Assembly: GCA_051251645.1 (NCBI GenBank)
Contig: JBPOEY010000002.1
Span: 496,001 to 560,000 of the forward strand
DNA length: 64,000 bases
Source: Litorimonas sp051251645
GTDB taxonomy: Bacteria; Pseudomonadota; Alphaproteobacteria; Caulobacterales; Maricaulaceae
Direction: 5' to 3'
Positions 28,101 to 36,119 of this stretch are shown in pieces. How positions within the stretch are numbered: position 1 is the first letter of the stretch; each line of letters begins with the position of its first letter. The position numbers and the translations under genes are program-made. The notes beneath the pieces are model-generated. The model saw nothing but the letters and a program-made list of their open reading frames with translations, was not told the origin of the DNA and searched no databases.

Positions 28101-28880
28101 CCAGATCGGTTCGGAGACGCGCAAGCCGCAGACCACGCGTTTCGCGCGGCCCTGCGCGCCGTTATGACCCACGCAGGCGCCGTGCGGATCGACCATGTTT
28201 TGGGTTTATCGCGCAGCTTTTGGATACCAGAAGACGCACCCGGCGGTTATGTCACCTATCCGTTTACGCGGCTGATGCAGATCATCAGCGAAGAGTCCCA
28301 TACCGCATCTTGTATCATCTTCGGGGAAGACCTTGGCACTGTGCCCAACGGCTTTCGCGATCAAATGGCAGCACATGATCTACTCGGCTGTTCTGTGCAG
28401 ATGATCGAACGGGGTCATCATGGCGAAATGTTACCCCGCGAAAATACCCGAACACTCGCCATGAATGCGTGGTCAAACCATGATTTCCCGACGGTTTCCG
28501 GGTTCTGGAACGAACGCGATCTGGTATGGCGTGAACAGCTAAATATTGGTGTCGACAGCTTAGCGTGGGAACGGGAGCAACGCGCATGCGACCGGCAAGC
28601 GATGGCCGACATGATAGGCCTTGCAGACACACTGCCAACATTGACGGCCGCTCACATGTCGGCGCTGCAAGCTTATCTCGCCGCCGGACCGTCACTCGCG
28701 TTTGCCGTACAGATGGACGACCTCTTGCTCTCCGAAGACCAACCCAATGTCCCCGGAACCACATCTGAGCAACCCAACTGGCGACGACGGACCCCACTGT
28801 CAGTCGAGGGCCTGCTCACTGATCCTGACGCTCAAACCATTCTAAATGCTATCGCCGATGCCCGTTCTAGCCAAAGATGA
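25101..28880 (+). CDS. Fused glycogen debranching enzyme GlgX and 4-alpha-glucanotransferase MalQ
   Basis: One uninterrupted 1259-residue frame joins two enzymes. Residues 1 to about 660 are GlgX (isoamylase-type GH13): CBM48-like start, DGPYAPSDGHRFNAYK, nucleophile Asp331 (GFRFDLAP), Glu367 (LIAEPWDIG), Asp439 (AAHDGF). Residues about 665-1250 are MalQ (GH77): an N-terminal helical segment beginning HANASGLHEGFHDIAG, KTSWGIGDF (750-758), GAPGDAANPDGQRWNLLP, Asp1031 (VRIDHVLG), Glu1076 (FGEDLGTVP), Asp1128 (SNHDFPTVSG). All six catalytic acids are present, so both halves should be active. Debranching of phosphorylase limit dextrin releases maltotetraose-like chains, which MalQ can rework into substrates for GlgP. 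It overlaps glgA and pgm by 4 nt each. Confidence 0.93.
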   Translation: MTDWPLGAVPTESGTHFSLFSAHATAVTLCLFEGNTETDRIALTRAGVIWSVHVPEVYVGQAYGYRVDGPYAPSDGHRFNAYKLLIDPYAKALRGSVIEHPSLYGHLGDDDLSFNNLDSAAYVPKAIVTAPNARRDWRRPGTDWCDTLLYEAHVKGLTQRHPAVKPALRGTVEGLANPALIDHLTALGVTALELLPLQKFHSEPRLTEMGLSNYWGYNPINYFTPHAAYLGPQGEDGLRQSVRALHKAGIEVILDVVYNHTAESWHLGPTLSFKGIDNASYYALQDDRRFYVNHTGTGNMLDMRCAAVRDLTLASLRHWVTDYGVDGFRFDLAPTLGRMGHGFDASAPMLEAIADDPVLSSVKLIAEPWDIGPHGYQLGQFPNGWVEWNDEYRDALRSFWHGDERAHQTLAGKLLGSSERFDHNSRPAWSSVNFLAAHDGFTLHDTVSFHDKHNMANGEDNRDGHGHNLSDNMGIEGPTDDPQTLARRRDRKIAMLATLLLSQGTPMLLAGDEFGQSQNGNNNAYCQDNETTWLNWDAADPDLIQTVQALTALRRHYPHFRQSQFLHGHHTEKSALPDAQWITPDGQPMSVTDWEQEGRAGLGLALAMPDEPTVAVFFNRGAHTRITLSEAWTPVFGTRDLTGDAVAVFELPVTDVPEWEREARVTDHANASGLHEGFHDIAGHWHAMTDATRDAILTALDVDLTTPPIQTQDNGQPIATIFGAKQLKTMKALGGGVWGVTTALYALHSKTSWGIGDFETLAQLAEGLAPTGCDFIGINPVHALFPGAPHLFAPYSVSSRDFLNVMHIAPDQLPEWAGSRPDFKDGEFVDYAAVYAAKSAAFETAFTAFQSLPKTHPRHIAFAAYKDDCGVPLVQHALYNVLFDRLPTDQQTYAGWKNFAPECHDPESAASRAMAQQHADRIDYYIYLQWNAELQLADAQARAKAAGMRIGLYLDLAVGVVPGGSDVWRNQDAFARDMSLGAPGDAANPDGQRWNLLPLRPDRFGDAQAADHAFRAALRAVMTHAGAVRIDHVLGLSRSFWIPEDAPGGYVTYPFTRLMQIISEESHTASCIIFGEDLGTVPNGFRDQMAAHDLLGCSVQMIERGHHGEMLPRENTRTLAMNAWSNHDFPTVSGFWNERDLVWREQLNIGVDSLAWEREQRACDRQAMADMIGLADTLPTLTAAHMSALQAYLAAGPSLAFAVQMDDLLLSEDQPNVPGTTSEQPNWRRRTPLSVEGLLTDPDAQTILNAIADARSSQR

Positions 28881-30508
28881 CCGTAATGACTGAGATCCAA
28901 ACCGTCCGCTATAACGATCAAAAACCTGGCACCTCAGGTCTTCGCAAACAGGTGAGCATATTTAAGCAGCCCCATTATTTAGAAAATTTTGTCCAAGCGA
29001 TCTTCGATTGCGTGCCAGAGCTCAAAGGCGGGCTCCTCATCCTCGGCGGTGACGGACGCTATCACAATGACATTGCCATCCTAACCATTTTGCAGATCGC
29101 CGCCGCCAATGGCGTGGCCAAAATTATGGTCGGTAAAGACGGGATTCTGTCGACACCCGCCGCGTCCAACATGATCCGTCAATATGGGGCTGTGGGCGGT
29201 CTTATCCTGTCCGCCAGCCATAATCCGGGCGGTCCGGAGGGAGATTTCGGGATCAAATATAATGTGTCCAATGGCGGCCCCGCCCCAACCTCTCTGACCG
29301 ATGCCGTTTTCGAGCGAACGAAGGTCATGCAAGGCTACAAGATTGTAGAGGGACAGGTTGACCTCAGCACGCGGGGGGACTCCGCGGTCGGCAATATGGC
29401 GGTGAGTGTGTTCGACCCTGTCACCGATTACGCCGATCTCATGGAAACGCTATTCGATTTTGAGGTCATTCGAGACTTTCTGGCATCCGATCTCACGATG
29501 TTATTTGATGCGATGCACGCCGTGACAGGGCCCTATGCGCGCGAAGTGTTCACTCACCGCCTTGGCGTCAGCCCCGATGCGCTAATGAACACCACGCCCC
29601 TGCCTGACTTTGGCGGCGGTCACCCGGACCCGAACCCGGTTTATGCGAAAGATCTGTTCGAGCGTATGTTTGGCGACAATGCGCCGGGTTTCGGTGCGGC
29701 GTCAGACGGCGATGGTGACCGCGCAATTATGTTAGGCCGGAGCCTCTATGTCAGCCCGTCTGACAGCCTCGCCATCATTACTGCCAACGCCCACCTCGCC
29801 CAGGCCTACAAAGACGGGATTAGCGGTGTCGCGCGGTCCATGCCGACGAGCCGTGCGGCCGATGTTGTCGCCGCGGCCCTGGGTATTGAGAGCTTTGAGA
29901 CACCAACGGGATGGAAATATTTCGGCAATTTACTCGATGCTGGCCGGATCACGGTTTGCGGAGAAGAAAGCGCCGGAGCCTCGTCCAATCACGTGCGAGA
30001 AAAAGACGGGCTTTGGGCGATCCTTATGTGGCTTAACATTCTTGCCGTGCGTCGCCAAAGCGTGTCTGACATCTTGACGGACCATTGGGAAACCTATGGG
30101 CGTCATTACTACAGCCGTCACGATTATGAAGCCGTGGCCGCCGATAAGGCGGAGGCCGTGATGGCACGATTGGAAAGTCAGCTCGCAATTCTGCCCGGAA
30201 AAACACTTCATGGTGAGACCATCAGCGCCGCCGACAGTTTCACCTATCACGACCCGGTCGACGGCTCCGTCGCCGAAAACCAAGGCCTTCGGGTGATGTT
30301 TGAAAGCGGGGCGCGGTTTGTCATGCGCCTATCAGGCACAGGCACAGCCGGCGCGACGGTGCGGCTCTACCTCGAAGCCTATGAGCCGAAAGACGGTGCG
30401 CATCACGCGGACCTCGCCGAACGCCTCGCGCCGATTGCCGCGATTGCGGATGAGCTGACGGGATTGCGGGCGACGGTAGAGCGGGACGGACCGTCGGTTG
30501 TATCGTAA
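28877..30508 (+). CDS. pgm: Phosphoglucomutase, alpha-D-glucose specific
   Basis: Interconverts glucose-1-phosphate and glucose-6-phosphate, linking glycogen to glycolysis. It has 543 residues. The phosphoserine is Ser114 in LSASHNPGGPEGDFGIKYN (111-129). The metal loop is SDGDGDRAIML, the substrate loop is GEESAGASSNHVREKDG, and the C-terminal phosphate-binding part is MRLSGTGTAGATVR. This is the eukaryote-like form, not the phosphomannomutase/PGM bifunctional type. Last gene of the glgC operon (4-nt overlap), convergent with the Crp/Fnr gene. Confidence 0.96.
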   Translation: MTVMTEIQTVRYNDQKPGTSGLRKQVSIFKQPHYLENFVQAIFDCVPELKGGLLILGGDGRYHNDIAILTILQIAAANGVAKIMVGKDGILSTPAASNMIRQYGAVGGLILSASHNPGGPEGDFGIKYNVSNGGPAPTSLTDAVFERTKVMQGYKIVEGQVDLSTRGDSAVGNMAVSVFDPVTDYADLMETLFDFEVIRDFLASDLTMLFDAMHAVTGPYAREVFTHRLGVSPDALMNTTPLPDFGGGHPDPNPVYAKDLFERMFGDNAPGFGAASDGDGDRAIMLGRSLYVSPSDSLAIITANAHLAQAYKDGISGVARSMPTSRAADVVAAALGIESFETPTGWKYFGNLLDAGRITVCGEESAGASSNHVREKDGLWAILMWLNILAVRRQSVSDILTDHWETYGRHYYSRHDYEAVAADKAEAVMARLESQLAILPGKTLHGETISAADSFTYHDPVDGSVAENQGLRVMFESGARFVMRLSGTGTAGATVRLYLEAYEPKDGAHHADLAERLAPIAAIADELTGLRATVERDGPSVVS

Positions 30509-30530
30509 AGGGTTCTGATGAATCCGCTGA

Positions 30531-31175
30531 TCAGGCGACCATCATCCCCGCACATCGGCGCAACCCGTCAAAGCGGTTGATCTGTGCGGTATGCGTGTCG
30601 GGGAGGCCGATAAGGCCGAGGCTTTTGAGTTCATTCAGGCGCCGGCTAACGGTTTCGCGCGAGAGTCCGAGATAATCGGCGATATCAAGACGTGACATCG
30701 GCAAACTCACTTCGAGTCCGTCCGCCTTATGGCCCTGACGCCGCAAACGTCGTTCGGCCAACATGACGAGGAACGCCGCCACGCGCGCCTCTGAGGATGT
30801 TTTGGTCAATGTCATCATCAGGTTTTGCGTGTCTTCGATCTTGCGGAAACTATGGTTCATGATCTGAGCCCGCAAACCCGCATCCGTTTCCAAGGTTGAG
30901 ATTGAGACACTTTGAATGCCTGCGCTTGTGACCGTCACGGCGCCGTCCATATGATCCCCATGGGGCGATAGCCCGAAAAACTCGCCTTCGGTGCAAAATC
31001 CTGTGATCTGACGTCGGCTATCTTCCAGCAGACGGAACGTCATAATGACACCACTATTGACCCGGAAAATCCGCGTGGCGCTATCGCCTTGGTGATAGAT
31101 TGGCGTCTTGTCCGGATAAACCCGGATTGTGCCAAACCCAATTTGCGCCTCGTGTGTGTTAGTTTGCATTATCAC
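30531..31175 (-). CDS. Crp/Fnr-family regulator, FixK-like
   Basis: 214-residue regulator: N-terminal cyclic-nucleotide-type beta barrel (about 15-100), dimer helix, and winged HTH (about 150-212). Only Cys61 and Cys208 are present, so it cannot bind the Fnr 4Fe-4S cluster; like FixK it is probably controlled by its own level. The recognition helix reads LSRETVSRRL (171-180) and has the Arg-Glu...Arg pattern of CRP rather than the Val/Ile-Glu...Ser-Arg of Fnr. This fits the GTGAC-N4-GTCAC boxes near cco, fixG and fixL. It lies just downstream of fixLJ with its own upstream region. Ribosome-binding site GGAAGGTG before the ATG at 31175. Confidence 0.85.
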   Translation of the reverse strand: MIMQTNTHEAQIGFGTIRVYPDKTPIYHQGDSATRIFRVNSGVIMTFRLLEDSRRQITGFCTEGEFFGLSPHGDHMDGAVTVTSAGIQSVSISTLETDAGLRAQIMNHSFRKIEDTQNLMMTLTKTSSEARVAAFLVMLAERRLRRQGHKADGLEVSLPMSRLDIADYLGLSRETVSRRLNELKSLGLIGLPDTHTAQINRFDGLRRCAGMMVA

Positions 31176-31231
31176 CTTCCCATTGACACGACCTCTTTAG
31201 GCCGCGCCGGGAATCGATGGCAGTTCGGTAT

Positions 31232-31245
31232 ATTACGTACGTAAT
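31232..31245. promoter_or_regulatory. 14-bp palindrome upstream of the FixK-like gene (possible FixJ site)
   Basis: ATTACGTACGTAAT is a perfect inverted repeat between fixJ and the Crp/Fnr gene, centred 63 nt upstream of the ATG at 31175. A response-regulator site at this place would agree with FixJ activating fixK. The match to a published FixJ consensus was not checked. Confidence 0.5.
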
Positions 31246-31299
31246 TCTACGCAGGCGCGACATGTCGACTGAGGGGGACGGAGAAAGTCGAAACGCAGG

Positions 31300-31884
31300 T
31301 CAGCGTTGGATGACAAGTCTCACAAGATCCGCGAGTGATTTTATACCCAGTTTGGACTTGAGGCGCGCACGGTGGGTTTCCACGGTGCGGACCGATACAC
31401 CCAGCTCATGCGCCACAATTTTGTTCGGCTTTCCGTCAGAGAGCAAGCGCGCCACTTCACGTTCCCGCGGCGTCAAAACGGCCAGCGCATCACCCGCCTC
31501 GCTTGGGCTTACAGGGTGACCCTCAGGCTCAGCCAACCGATCAATCGCATCAATAATGCGGCGGGCGACAAACGGTTTTTCGACAAAGTCATTCGCGCCA
31601 ATTCGCATGGCTTTCACCGCGAGGGGAATGTCGCCATGACCGCTAATCATAATCACGGGAACTGTGGGGTCGCGTCCGCGAACATGGGCCAAAGTCTCGA
31701 GCCCATCGCGACCCGGCATCCGCACATCCAAGATCAACACAGCCTCATCAAGCGACGGGTTTGCGGCTATGTGGATATCACCGGACGCAAATGACTGCAC
31801 AGAATAGCCGCTCGTCTCGAGCAATAGCCCGAGTGACTCGCGGACCTGTTCATCATCATCAATAATGTGAATGACCGGACTCAT
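31300..31884 (-). CDS. fixJ: FixJ-type response regulator
   Basis: 194-residue two-domain regulator. The receiver domain (1-120) has the acidic pair Asp10/Asp11, phosphoacceptor Asp53 (ILDVRMPG), Ser81 and Lys103 (FVEKPF). The LuxR/GerE DNA-binding domain (about 130-194) begins LTPREREVARLL. It overlaps fixL by 4 nt and is clearly its partner. In rhizobia and Caulobacter phosphorylated FixJ switches on fixK under low oxygen; the palindrome at 31232-31245 is a candidate target. Confidence 0.92.
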   Translation of the reverse strand: MSPVIHIIDDDEQVRESLGLLLETSGYSVQSFASGDIHIAANPSLDEAVLILDVRMPGRDGLETLAHVRGRDPTVPVIMISGHGDIPLAVKAMRIGANDFVEKPFVARRIIDAIDRLAEPEGHPVSPSEAGDALAVLTPREREVARLLSDGKPNKIVAHELGVSVRTVETHRARLKSKLGIKSLADLVRLVIQR

Positions 31885-33035
31885 CCAGTGTGCGTCTTAT
31901 CAGGCGGGCATTGCGGCAGCGTAAAACTGAAAGTCGCGCCCGCGATGTCATTATCGGACGCCCAGATACGGCCGCCATGGGCGCGAACGATGGATCGGCT
32001 GATGGACAAACCCACACCAAGCCCACCGTTTTTGGTCGAAGTAAAGGCGGTAAACAAATCCGGTACGATGTCGGATGATAATCCTACCCCCGTATCGGAC
32101 AAGCTAACCCGAACCATATTCTTATTTTCTGAATCCGCCGCAACCGTGATCGTTAATTGCTTTTGTTCACTGTCAACCATCGCTTCGCACCCGTTACGGA
32201 TCAGATTGACAAGCACTTGCTGAATATGGACCGCGTCACCGCGCACGCGGGTCGCATCGGGGTCGACCGTGCGAAGGACCTCGATCCCCGTGTCGCGAAA
32301 TTTTGACAAGCTCAACAACAACGAAACATCGAGAGCCTGTTCTAGATCAACAGCGCCCAAATTAATGTCCCCGCGTTCAATGAAGGTCCGCATGCGCGAG
32401 ACAATTTCGGCCGCGCGATTATTTTGTTCTAAGGCGCGCTCTAAGACGGGGACGAGCTTGTCCTCGCCCGCCTCAATCCGTCCTGCCAATATTTTCGCGG
32501 TCTCAACATAATTTGCTGTCGCCGCTAAAGGTTGATTGATTTCATGCGCAATAGCAGCGCCCATTTCATTCATCGCGGCCACGCGCGAGAGGTGAAAGTG
32601 ACGAGCTTGCAGAGCATCAAATTCAGCTTCCCGACGATGGCGATCCGTCAGGTCTCTGATGATGCCGATAAACAGCCTCGGCCCGGACTGACCCATCTCA
32701 CCGACAGCCAAACTCATTGGGAAGATGTCACCACCCTTGCGTTGACCTTGGACTTCCCGACCGATCCCAATAATCTTTTTCTCGCCCGTTTTAAGGTAGC
32801 CGTCAATATAGCCGTCATGTTCAGAGTGATACGGTTCAGGCATTAAAACCGTCACGTTTCGTCCCATCAGCTCTGCCGCTGAATAGCCAAAAATCGCTTC
32901 GCCCGCCGGGTTGATCAGCTGAATAGCGCCCACGGAATCAATCACAATAGCGCCGTCCACCAGCGTGTTCATAACAGCGGTAAGCCCGGATGTTGGCAAG
33001 GATGAGGTCATGTCGTTCATGTCCATGCGGGCCAT
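31881..33035 (-). CDS. fixL: FixL oxygen-sensing heme-PAS histidine kinase
   Basis: 384-residue soluble kinase with no membrane segments. The PAS domain (about 15-130) keeps the FixL heme features: proximal His73 in SEHDGYIDGY and the distal-pocket Arg93 in IIGIGREV, 20 residues apart as His200 and Arg220 are in Bradyrhizobium FixL. The HisKA box has His164 (IAHEINQPLAATANY), followed by the N, G1 and G2 boxes (NLIRNGCEA, DTGVGL, GLGVGLS). It should bind O2 and be active without it. A GTGAC-N4-GTCAC box lies 24 nt upstream of the ATG, suggesting feedback by the Crp/Fnr protein. Confidence 0.93.
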   Translation of the reverse strand: MARMDMNDMTSSLPTSGLTAVMNTLVDGAIVIDSVGAIQLINPAGEAIFGYSAAELMGRNVTVLMPEPYHSEHDGYIDGYLKTGEKKIIGIGREVQGQRKGGDIFPMSLAVGEMGQSGPRLFIGIIRDLTDRHRREAEFDALQARHFHLSRVAAMNEMGAAIAHEINQPLAATANYVETAKILAGRIEAGEDKLVPVLERALEQNNRAAEIVSRMRTFIERGDINLGAVDLEQALDVSLLLSLSKFRDTGIEVLRTVDPDATRVRGDAVHIQQVLVNLIRNGCEAMVDSEQKQLTITVAADSENKNMVRVSLSDTGVGLSSDIVPDLFTAFTSTKNGGLGVGLSISRSIVRAHGGRIWASDNDIAGATFSFTLPQCPPDKTHTG

Positions 33036-33059
33036 ATCGGTCGACTTTTATGCGGCTAC

Positions 33060-33073
33060 GTGACCCGCGTCAC
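33060..33073. promoter_or_regulatory. Crp/Fnr-type box upstream of fixLJ
   Basis: GTGACCCGCGTCAC: perfect 5-bp arms with a 4-nt spacer, equal to GTGA-N6-TCAC. It lies in the 90-nt region between fixL and the divergent small gene at 33126. Two related boxes are found upstream of ccoN and fixG. Confidence 0.6.
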
Positions 33074-33125
33074 AATACCGAGCGGCTTTCAAATTAGGTA
33101 AAATTATCCCGCAAGGCTTCTTTTC

Positions 33126-33509
33126 ATGTCGCTCACCGCCGCACAACCCGTCATCTATATGATCGACTGCCGCTCAGCCGCCCTCATCTCCATGTGCCCC
33201 CTCTTGGAAGCCAGCGGTCGCCCTGTCTTTAAGGTCGATGATGCCGATCTATTTTCCTATGATGTTCTGTCACACAGAACGGTTCGATCTTGCGATGTCA
33301 TGATTATGGATATGGATGTCGACGAGCCCACGATTTTCCGCTTGCTCAATTTAGTGATGCACATCCAAGACCGACCGCGGATCGTGCTCATGGCCAGTGA
33401 TGACGCCGCGATCGGCGATGATGATAGCTTCCCACAAGATCGGCTGCATATTCTGCGTCACCCAGCAACACCACGACAACTCCTTGATTTACTGGATGCG
33501 GACACATGA
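33126..33509 (+). CDS. Degenerate receiver-like protein
   Basis: 127 residues that look like a divergent response-regulator receiver: an opening beta strand VIYMIDC, a central MIMDMDVDEP strand with Asp62 in the phosphoacceptor place, VLMASDD, and a final LRHPATPRQLLDLL in the place of the usual L-K-P-x(n)-LL end. The N-terminal acidic pair is reduced to a single Asp14, and the conserved lysine is a histidine (His112), so normal phosphorylation is doubtful. It has no output domain. It is divergent from fixL and overlaps the next small gene by 4 nt. A role as a phosphate sink or binding partner of FixL is inference only. Confidence 0.6.
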   Translation: MSLTAAQPVIYMIDCRSAALISMCPLLEASGRPVFKVDDADLFSYDVLSHRTVRSCDVMIMDMDVDEPTIFRLLNLVMHIQDRPRIVLMASDDAAIGDDDSFPQDRLHILRHPATPRQLLDLLDADT

Positions 33510-33745
33510 GTGGCGGAGCATTAGGCGTCGGTTTAATTGCATTTGCTGTGCTTTTACCCAGCTTGCCCACCCCATCAGGGTCAAATTTTATCGAAGCCCG
33601 CCTTTGCGCATCTGGTCGGATCATTCGGATTGAGCTGCCCGGTCAAGAGGAACCTGACAAGCAAGTCCCCATGCCGTGCCATGCTGTTTGCGCGCGCGAC
33701 AATGATAGCGTCGTCAAAGGTCAGAAAAAAGGCCCTAAAATATAG
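33506..33745 (+). CDS. Small exported Cys-containing hypothetical protein
   Basis: 79 residues with an N-terminal hydrophobic segment (about 3-20) that could be a signal peptide or anchor, then a short domain ending in a PMPCHAVCARDN motif (two cysteines and a histidine). The ATG overlaps the previous stop (ATGA), supporting translation coupled to the receiver-like gene. A metal or redox role near the cbb3 assembly genes is possible but not shown. I do not recognise the family. Confidence 0.5.
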   Translation: MSGGALGVGLIAFAVLLPSLPTPSGSNFIEARLCASGRIIRIELPGQEEPDKQVPMPCHAVCARDNDSVVKGQKKGPKI

Positions 33746-33768
33746 TGCCTATGATCCAAGCGAGAGAT

Positions 33769-33921
33769 CTATGTCAGTGGGAAGTCATCATCGCTGAGCA
33801 TCCGCTCTGCATCGCCCTCAGTATCGTCAAATTGCCCACTTCTTAAGGCCCAGACGAACGTGCCGAGCGCACTCACGCCGAGAATAAGCGCAATGGGAAT
33901 TAGCCAAAGAAGCGATGTCAT
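33769..33921 (-). CDS. ccoS: cbb3 oxidase assembly protein CcoS
   Basis: Very short gene (50 residues). The translation begins MTSLLWLIPIALILGVSALG, one membrane helix, followed by TFVWALRSGQFDDTEGDAERML and an acidic tail (DDDF). This is the CcoS/FixS pattern, with helix, W-x-L-R-SGQFDD and acidic end. It follows fixI with a TAATG overlap (its ATG shares one base with the fixI stop), the standard end of a fixGHIS operon. CcoS is needed with the copper ATPase CcoI for loading the CcoN heme-copper site. Confidence 0.93.
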   Translation of the reverse strand: MTSLLWLIPIALILGVSALGTFVWALRSGQFDDTEGDAERMLSDDDFPLT

Positions 33922-36119
33922 TAAACAGCCCTCGCCGTTTCTACACGCTTGGTCTGTCCCGGATAAGACGGCCCCGCATAATCCCCAACACGACGCATGC
34001 GCAAGGCATTGAGCGTCACAATCAAAGACGAGGCCGACATGGCGAGGGCGGCAACCAGAGGCGTCACATAACCCAAGACCGCCAACGGCACGGCCAACAT
34101 ATTATACCCAATCGCCAGCGCAAAATTCTCGACCACACGACGCTTAGCGGCCCGCGCGACCTCCACCGCGAATGGCAGACCGATCAACGTATCGCCTTGC
34201 AGCACAATATCAGAGGCTGAGCGTGAGATTTCCGACCCACTAGCCAGCGCGGCCGACGCATCAGCATGCGCCAGCGCCGGCGCGTCATTCAACCCGTCAC
34301 CCACCATCAGGACCGGGATGCCGCGGGTTTGTAGGGCGGAGATATGCGCGAGTTTTTCTGCGGGTTTGACACGCGCGGTCACTGTATCAATTCCAAGGGC
34401 GGCTCCGACGCTCTCAACGGTCTGGGTCGCATCACCCGACACAATTGAGAGGGTGAGCTTTGCAGCCATAAGCGCCTGCACTGTGTCTGCCGCCTCACCC
34501 CGGATCGGATCTTCAAGGGTAATCTGGAATGGCTCTTGATCGTCGATGCGGGCCCAGACACCCGGGCGATCCATAGACGTCCCCCGGACAAACCGCGCCT
34601 GTCCAAGCCGTACAGTGTGACCTGAGACTTTGCCGCGCAGCCCCTGTCCAGCAATTTCCTCGACCTTGGACACTGTGTCCGCCGTCTTAAAACCGTGCAG
34701 CGCTTCTGACGTGGGATGCGTCGAGTGACGCGCGAGGGCTGAAATAAGGGCCAGATCAGGCGCAGAAATATCAGACACATCGGCGCGCACGCGGCCTTCC
34801 GTCAATGTGCCTGTTTTATCAAAAATGACATGGCGGATTGTCGCCAACCGTTCGAGCGCATCGCCCGACCGGATCAAGACGCCCTTGGCAAACAAACGTC
34901 CAACCGCGACAACTTGCACGGCCGGAACGGCCAAACCAAGTGCGCACGGACAAGTAATAATCAAGACAGCGATCGCATTCAGGATGGCTGTTCGCGGGGT
35001 CCCACCCACAAGCAACCACCCGATGAAGGTCAGTAAAGCGAGGCTATGAACAACCGGAACATAGGCCCGCGCAGCGCGGTCGGCGAGGCGCACATAGCGC
35101 GCCTGCGTCTGCTGGCCCGCCTCCATCATGGCGGCGATGTCAGCGAGAAAGGAGTCCGCGCTGGCCTTATGGATTTCGAGGGTCAGCGGCGCACCGTGAT
35201 TGATCGTGCCTGAATAGAGCGCGTCGCCCGGGCCCACATTTTGCAGTGCCGTTTCGCCCGTGACCAGCGCGGCATCAAGGCGGCTTTCACCCGACAAAAC
35301 AACACCGTCCGCCGGGACACGCTCCCCCGACGCGACCAAAACGCGATCCCCAGGCACAAGGTCTGTCGTCGGAACGGTTTCAATAAGAGTGTCGCCCGTG
35401 AGGCGCCGCGCATTATGGACTTGCAGCGCCGCAAGCTGCCGCGCCGCCAGCCCTGTGCGGGCCCGTAACCGCGCATCAAGCACGCGGCCCACCAATAAAA
35501 GAAAAATCAACATCAACGCCGCATCGAAATAAGTATGCCGTTCGCCGTGCCATGTTTCCCAAAGGCTCAGCCCGCAGGCGAGAATGATCGCGAGCGAGAT
35601 CGGAACGTCCATATTGGTCGTTTTGGCTCGAAGCGCCTGCCACGCCGAGGCGAAGAAGGGGCGACCGGAAAACGCCGCAATCGGCAACGCAATCGCGGCG
35701 GACAACCAATGCAGAAGACTTTGTGTTGCGGCGCTCATCTCATCGCTGCCCGACCACACGGCAATCGACAACATCATCACATTCATCAAACCAAACGCGG
35801 CAGCCGCCATCGCGAGCAGAAGTTTGCGCGACTGGGCCCGGTCGGCCGCATCCGCTACGTCAGGGATATAAGGCCCGGCGGAAAACCCCATCTCTTGGAG
35901 ATTGCGCGCAAACCCGTCTGCGCGCTCCGCCTCCCCGTGCCAAGTCAAATGCAGGCGCGCGGTCGAGAGGTTCATCCGCGCCTGAGACACGTCCGGCTGT
36001 GAGCGGAGGCCGTTTTCAATTTTCGCGAGGCATCCACCGCAGCGGGCGCCGCCAATGACCAAATCAAGCGATGACAGATCGCCCGACTTGTGAACGAAAG
36101 AGGCCAGCGCGACAGTCAT
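33921..36119 (-). CDS. fixI: Copper-translocating P-type ATPase CcoI/FixI
   Basis: P1B-type ATPase of 732 residues that supplies copper for cbb3 oxidase assembly. The N-terminal metal-binding domain has GGARCGGCLAKIE. Membrane helices cover about 85-240 and 340-410, with the intramembrane CPC metal site in IITCPCALGLAVP. The phosphorylation motif is FDKTGTLTEG, and the hinge is VGDGLNDAPAL. It overlaps fixH by 4 nt and ccoS by one base. The tight fixGHIS order marks it as the oxidase-assembly paralogue rather than a copper-detoxifying CopA. Confidence 0.94.
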   Translation of the reverse strand: MTVALASFVHKSGDLSSLDLVIGGARCGGCLAKIENGLRSQPDVSQARMNLSTARLHLTWHGEAERADGFARNLQEMGFSAGPYIPDVADAADRAQSRKLLLAMAAAAFGLMNVMMLSIAVWSGSDEMSAATQSLLHWLSAAIALPIAAFSGRPFFASAWQALRAKTTNMDVPISLAIILACGLSLWETWHGERHTYFDAALMLIFLLLVGRVLDARLRARTGLAARQLAALQVHNARRLTGDTLIETVPTTDLVPGDRVLVASGERVPADGVVLSGESRLDAALVTGETALQNVGPGDALYSGTINHGAPLTLEIHKASADSFLADIAAMMEAGQQTQARYVRLADRAARAYVPVVHSLALLTFIGWLLVGGTPRTAILNAIAVLIITCPCALGLAVPAVQVVAVGRLFAKGVLIRSGDALERLATIRHVIFDKTGTLTEGRVRADVSDISAPDLALISALARHSTHPTSEALHGFKTADTVSKVEEIAGQGLRGKVSGHTVRLGQARFVRGTSMDRPGVWARIDDQEPFQITLEDPIRGEAADTVQALMAAKLTLSIVSGDATQTVESVGAALGIDTVTARVKPAEKLAHISALQTRGIPVLMVGDGLNDAPALAHADASAALASGSEISRSASDIVLQGDTLIGLPFAVEVARAAKRRVVENFALAIGYNMLAVPLAVLGYVTPLVAALAMSASSLIVTLNALRMRRVGDYAGPSYPGQTKRVETARAV

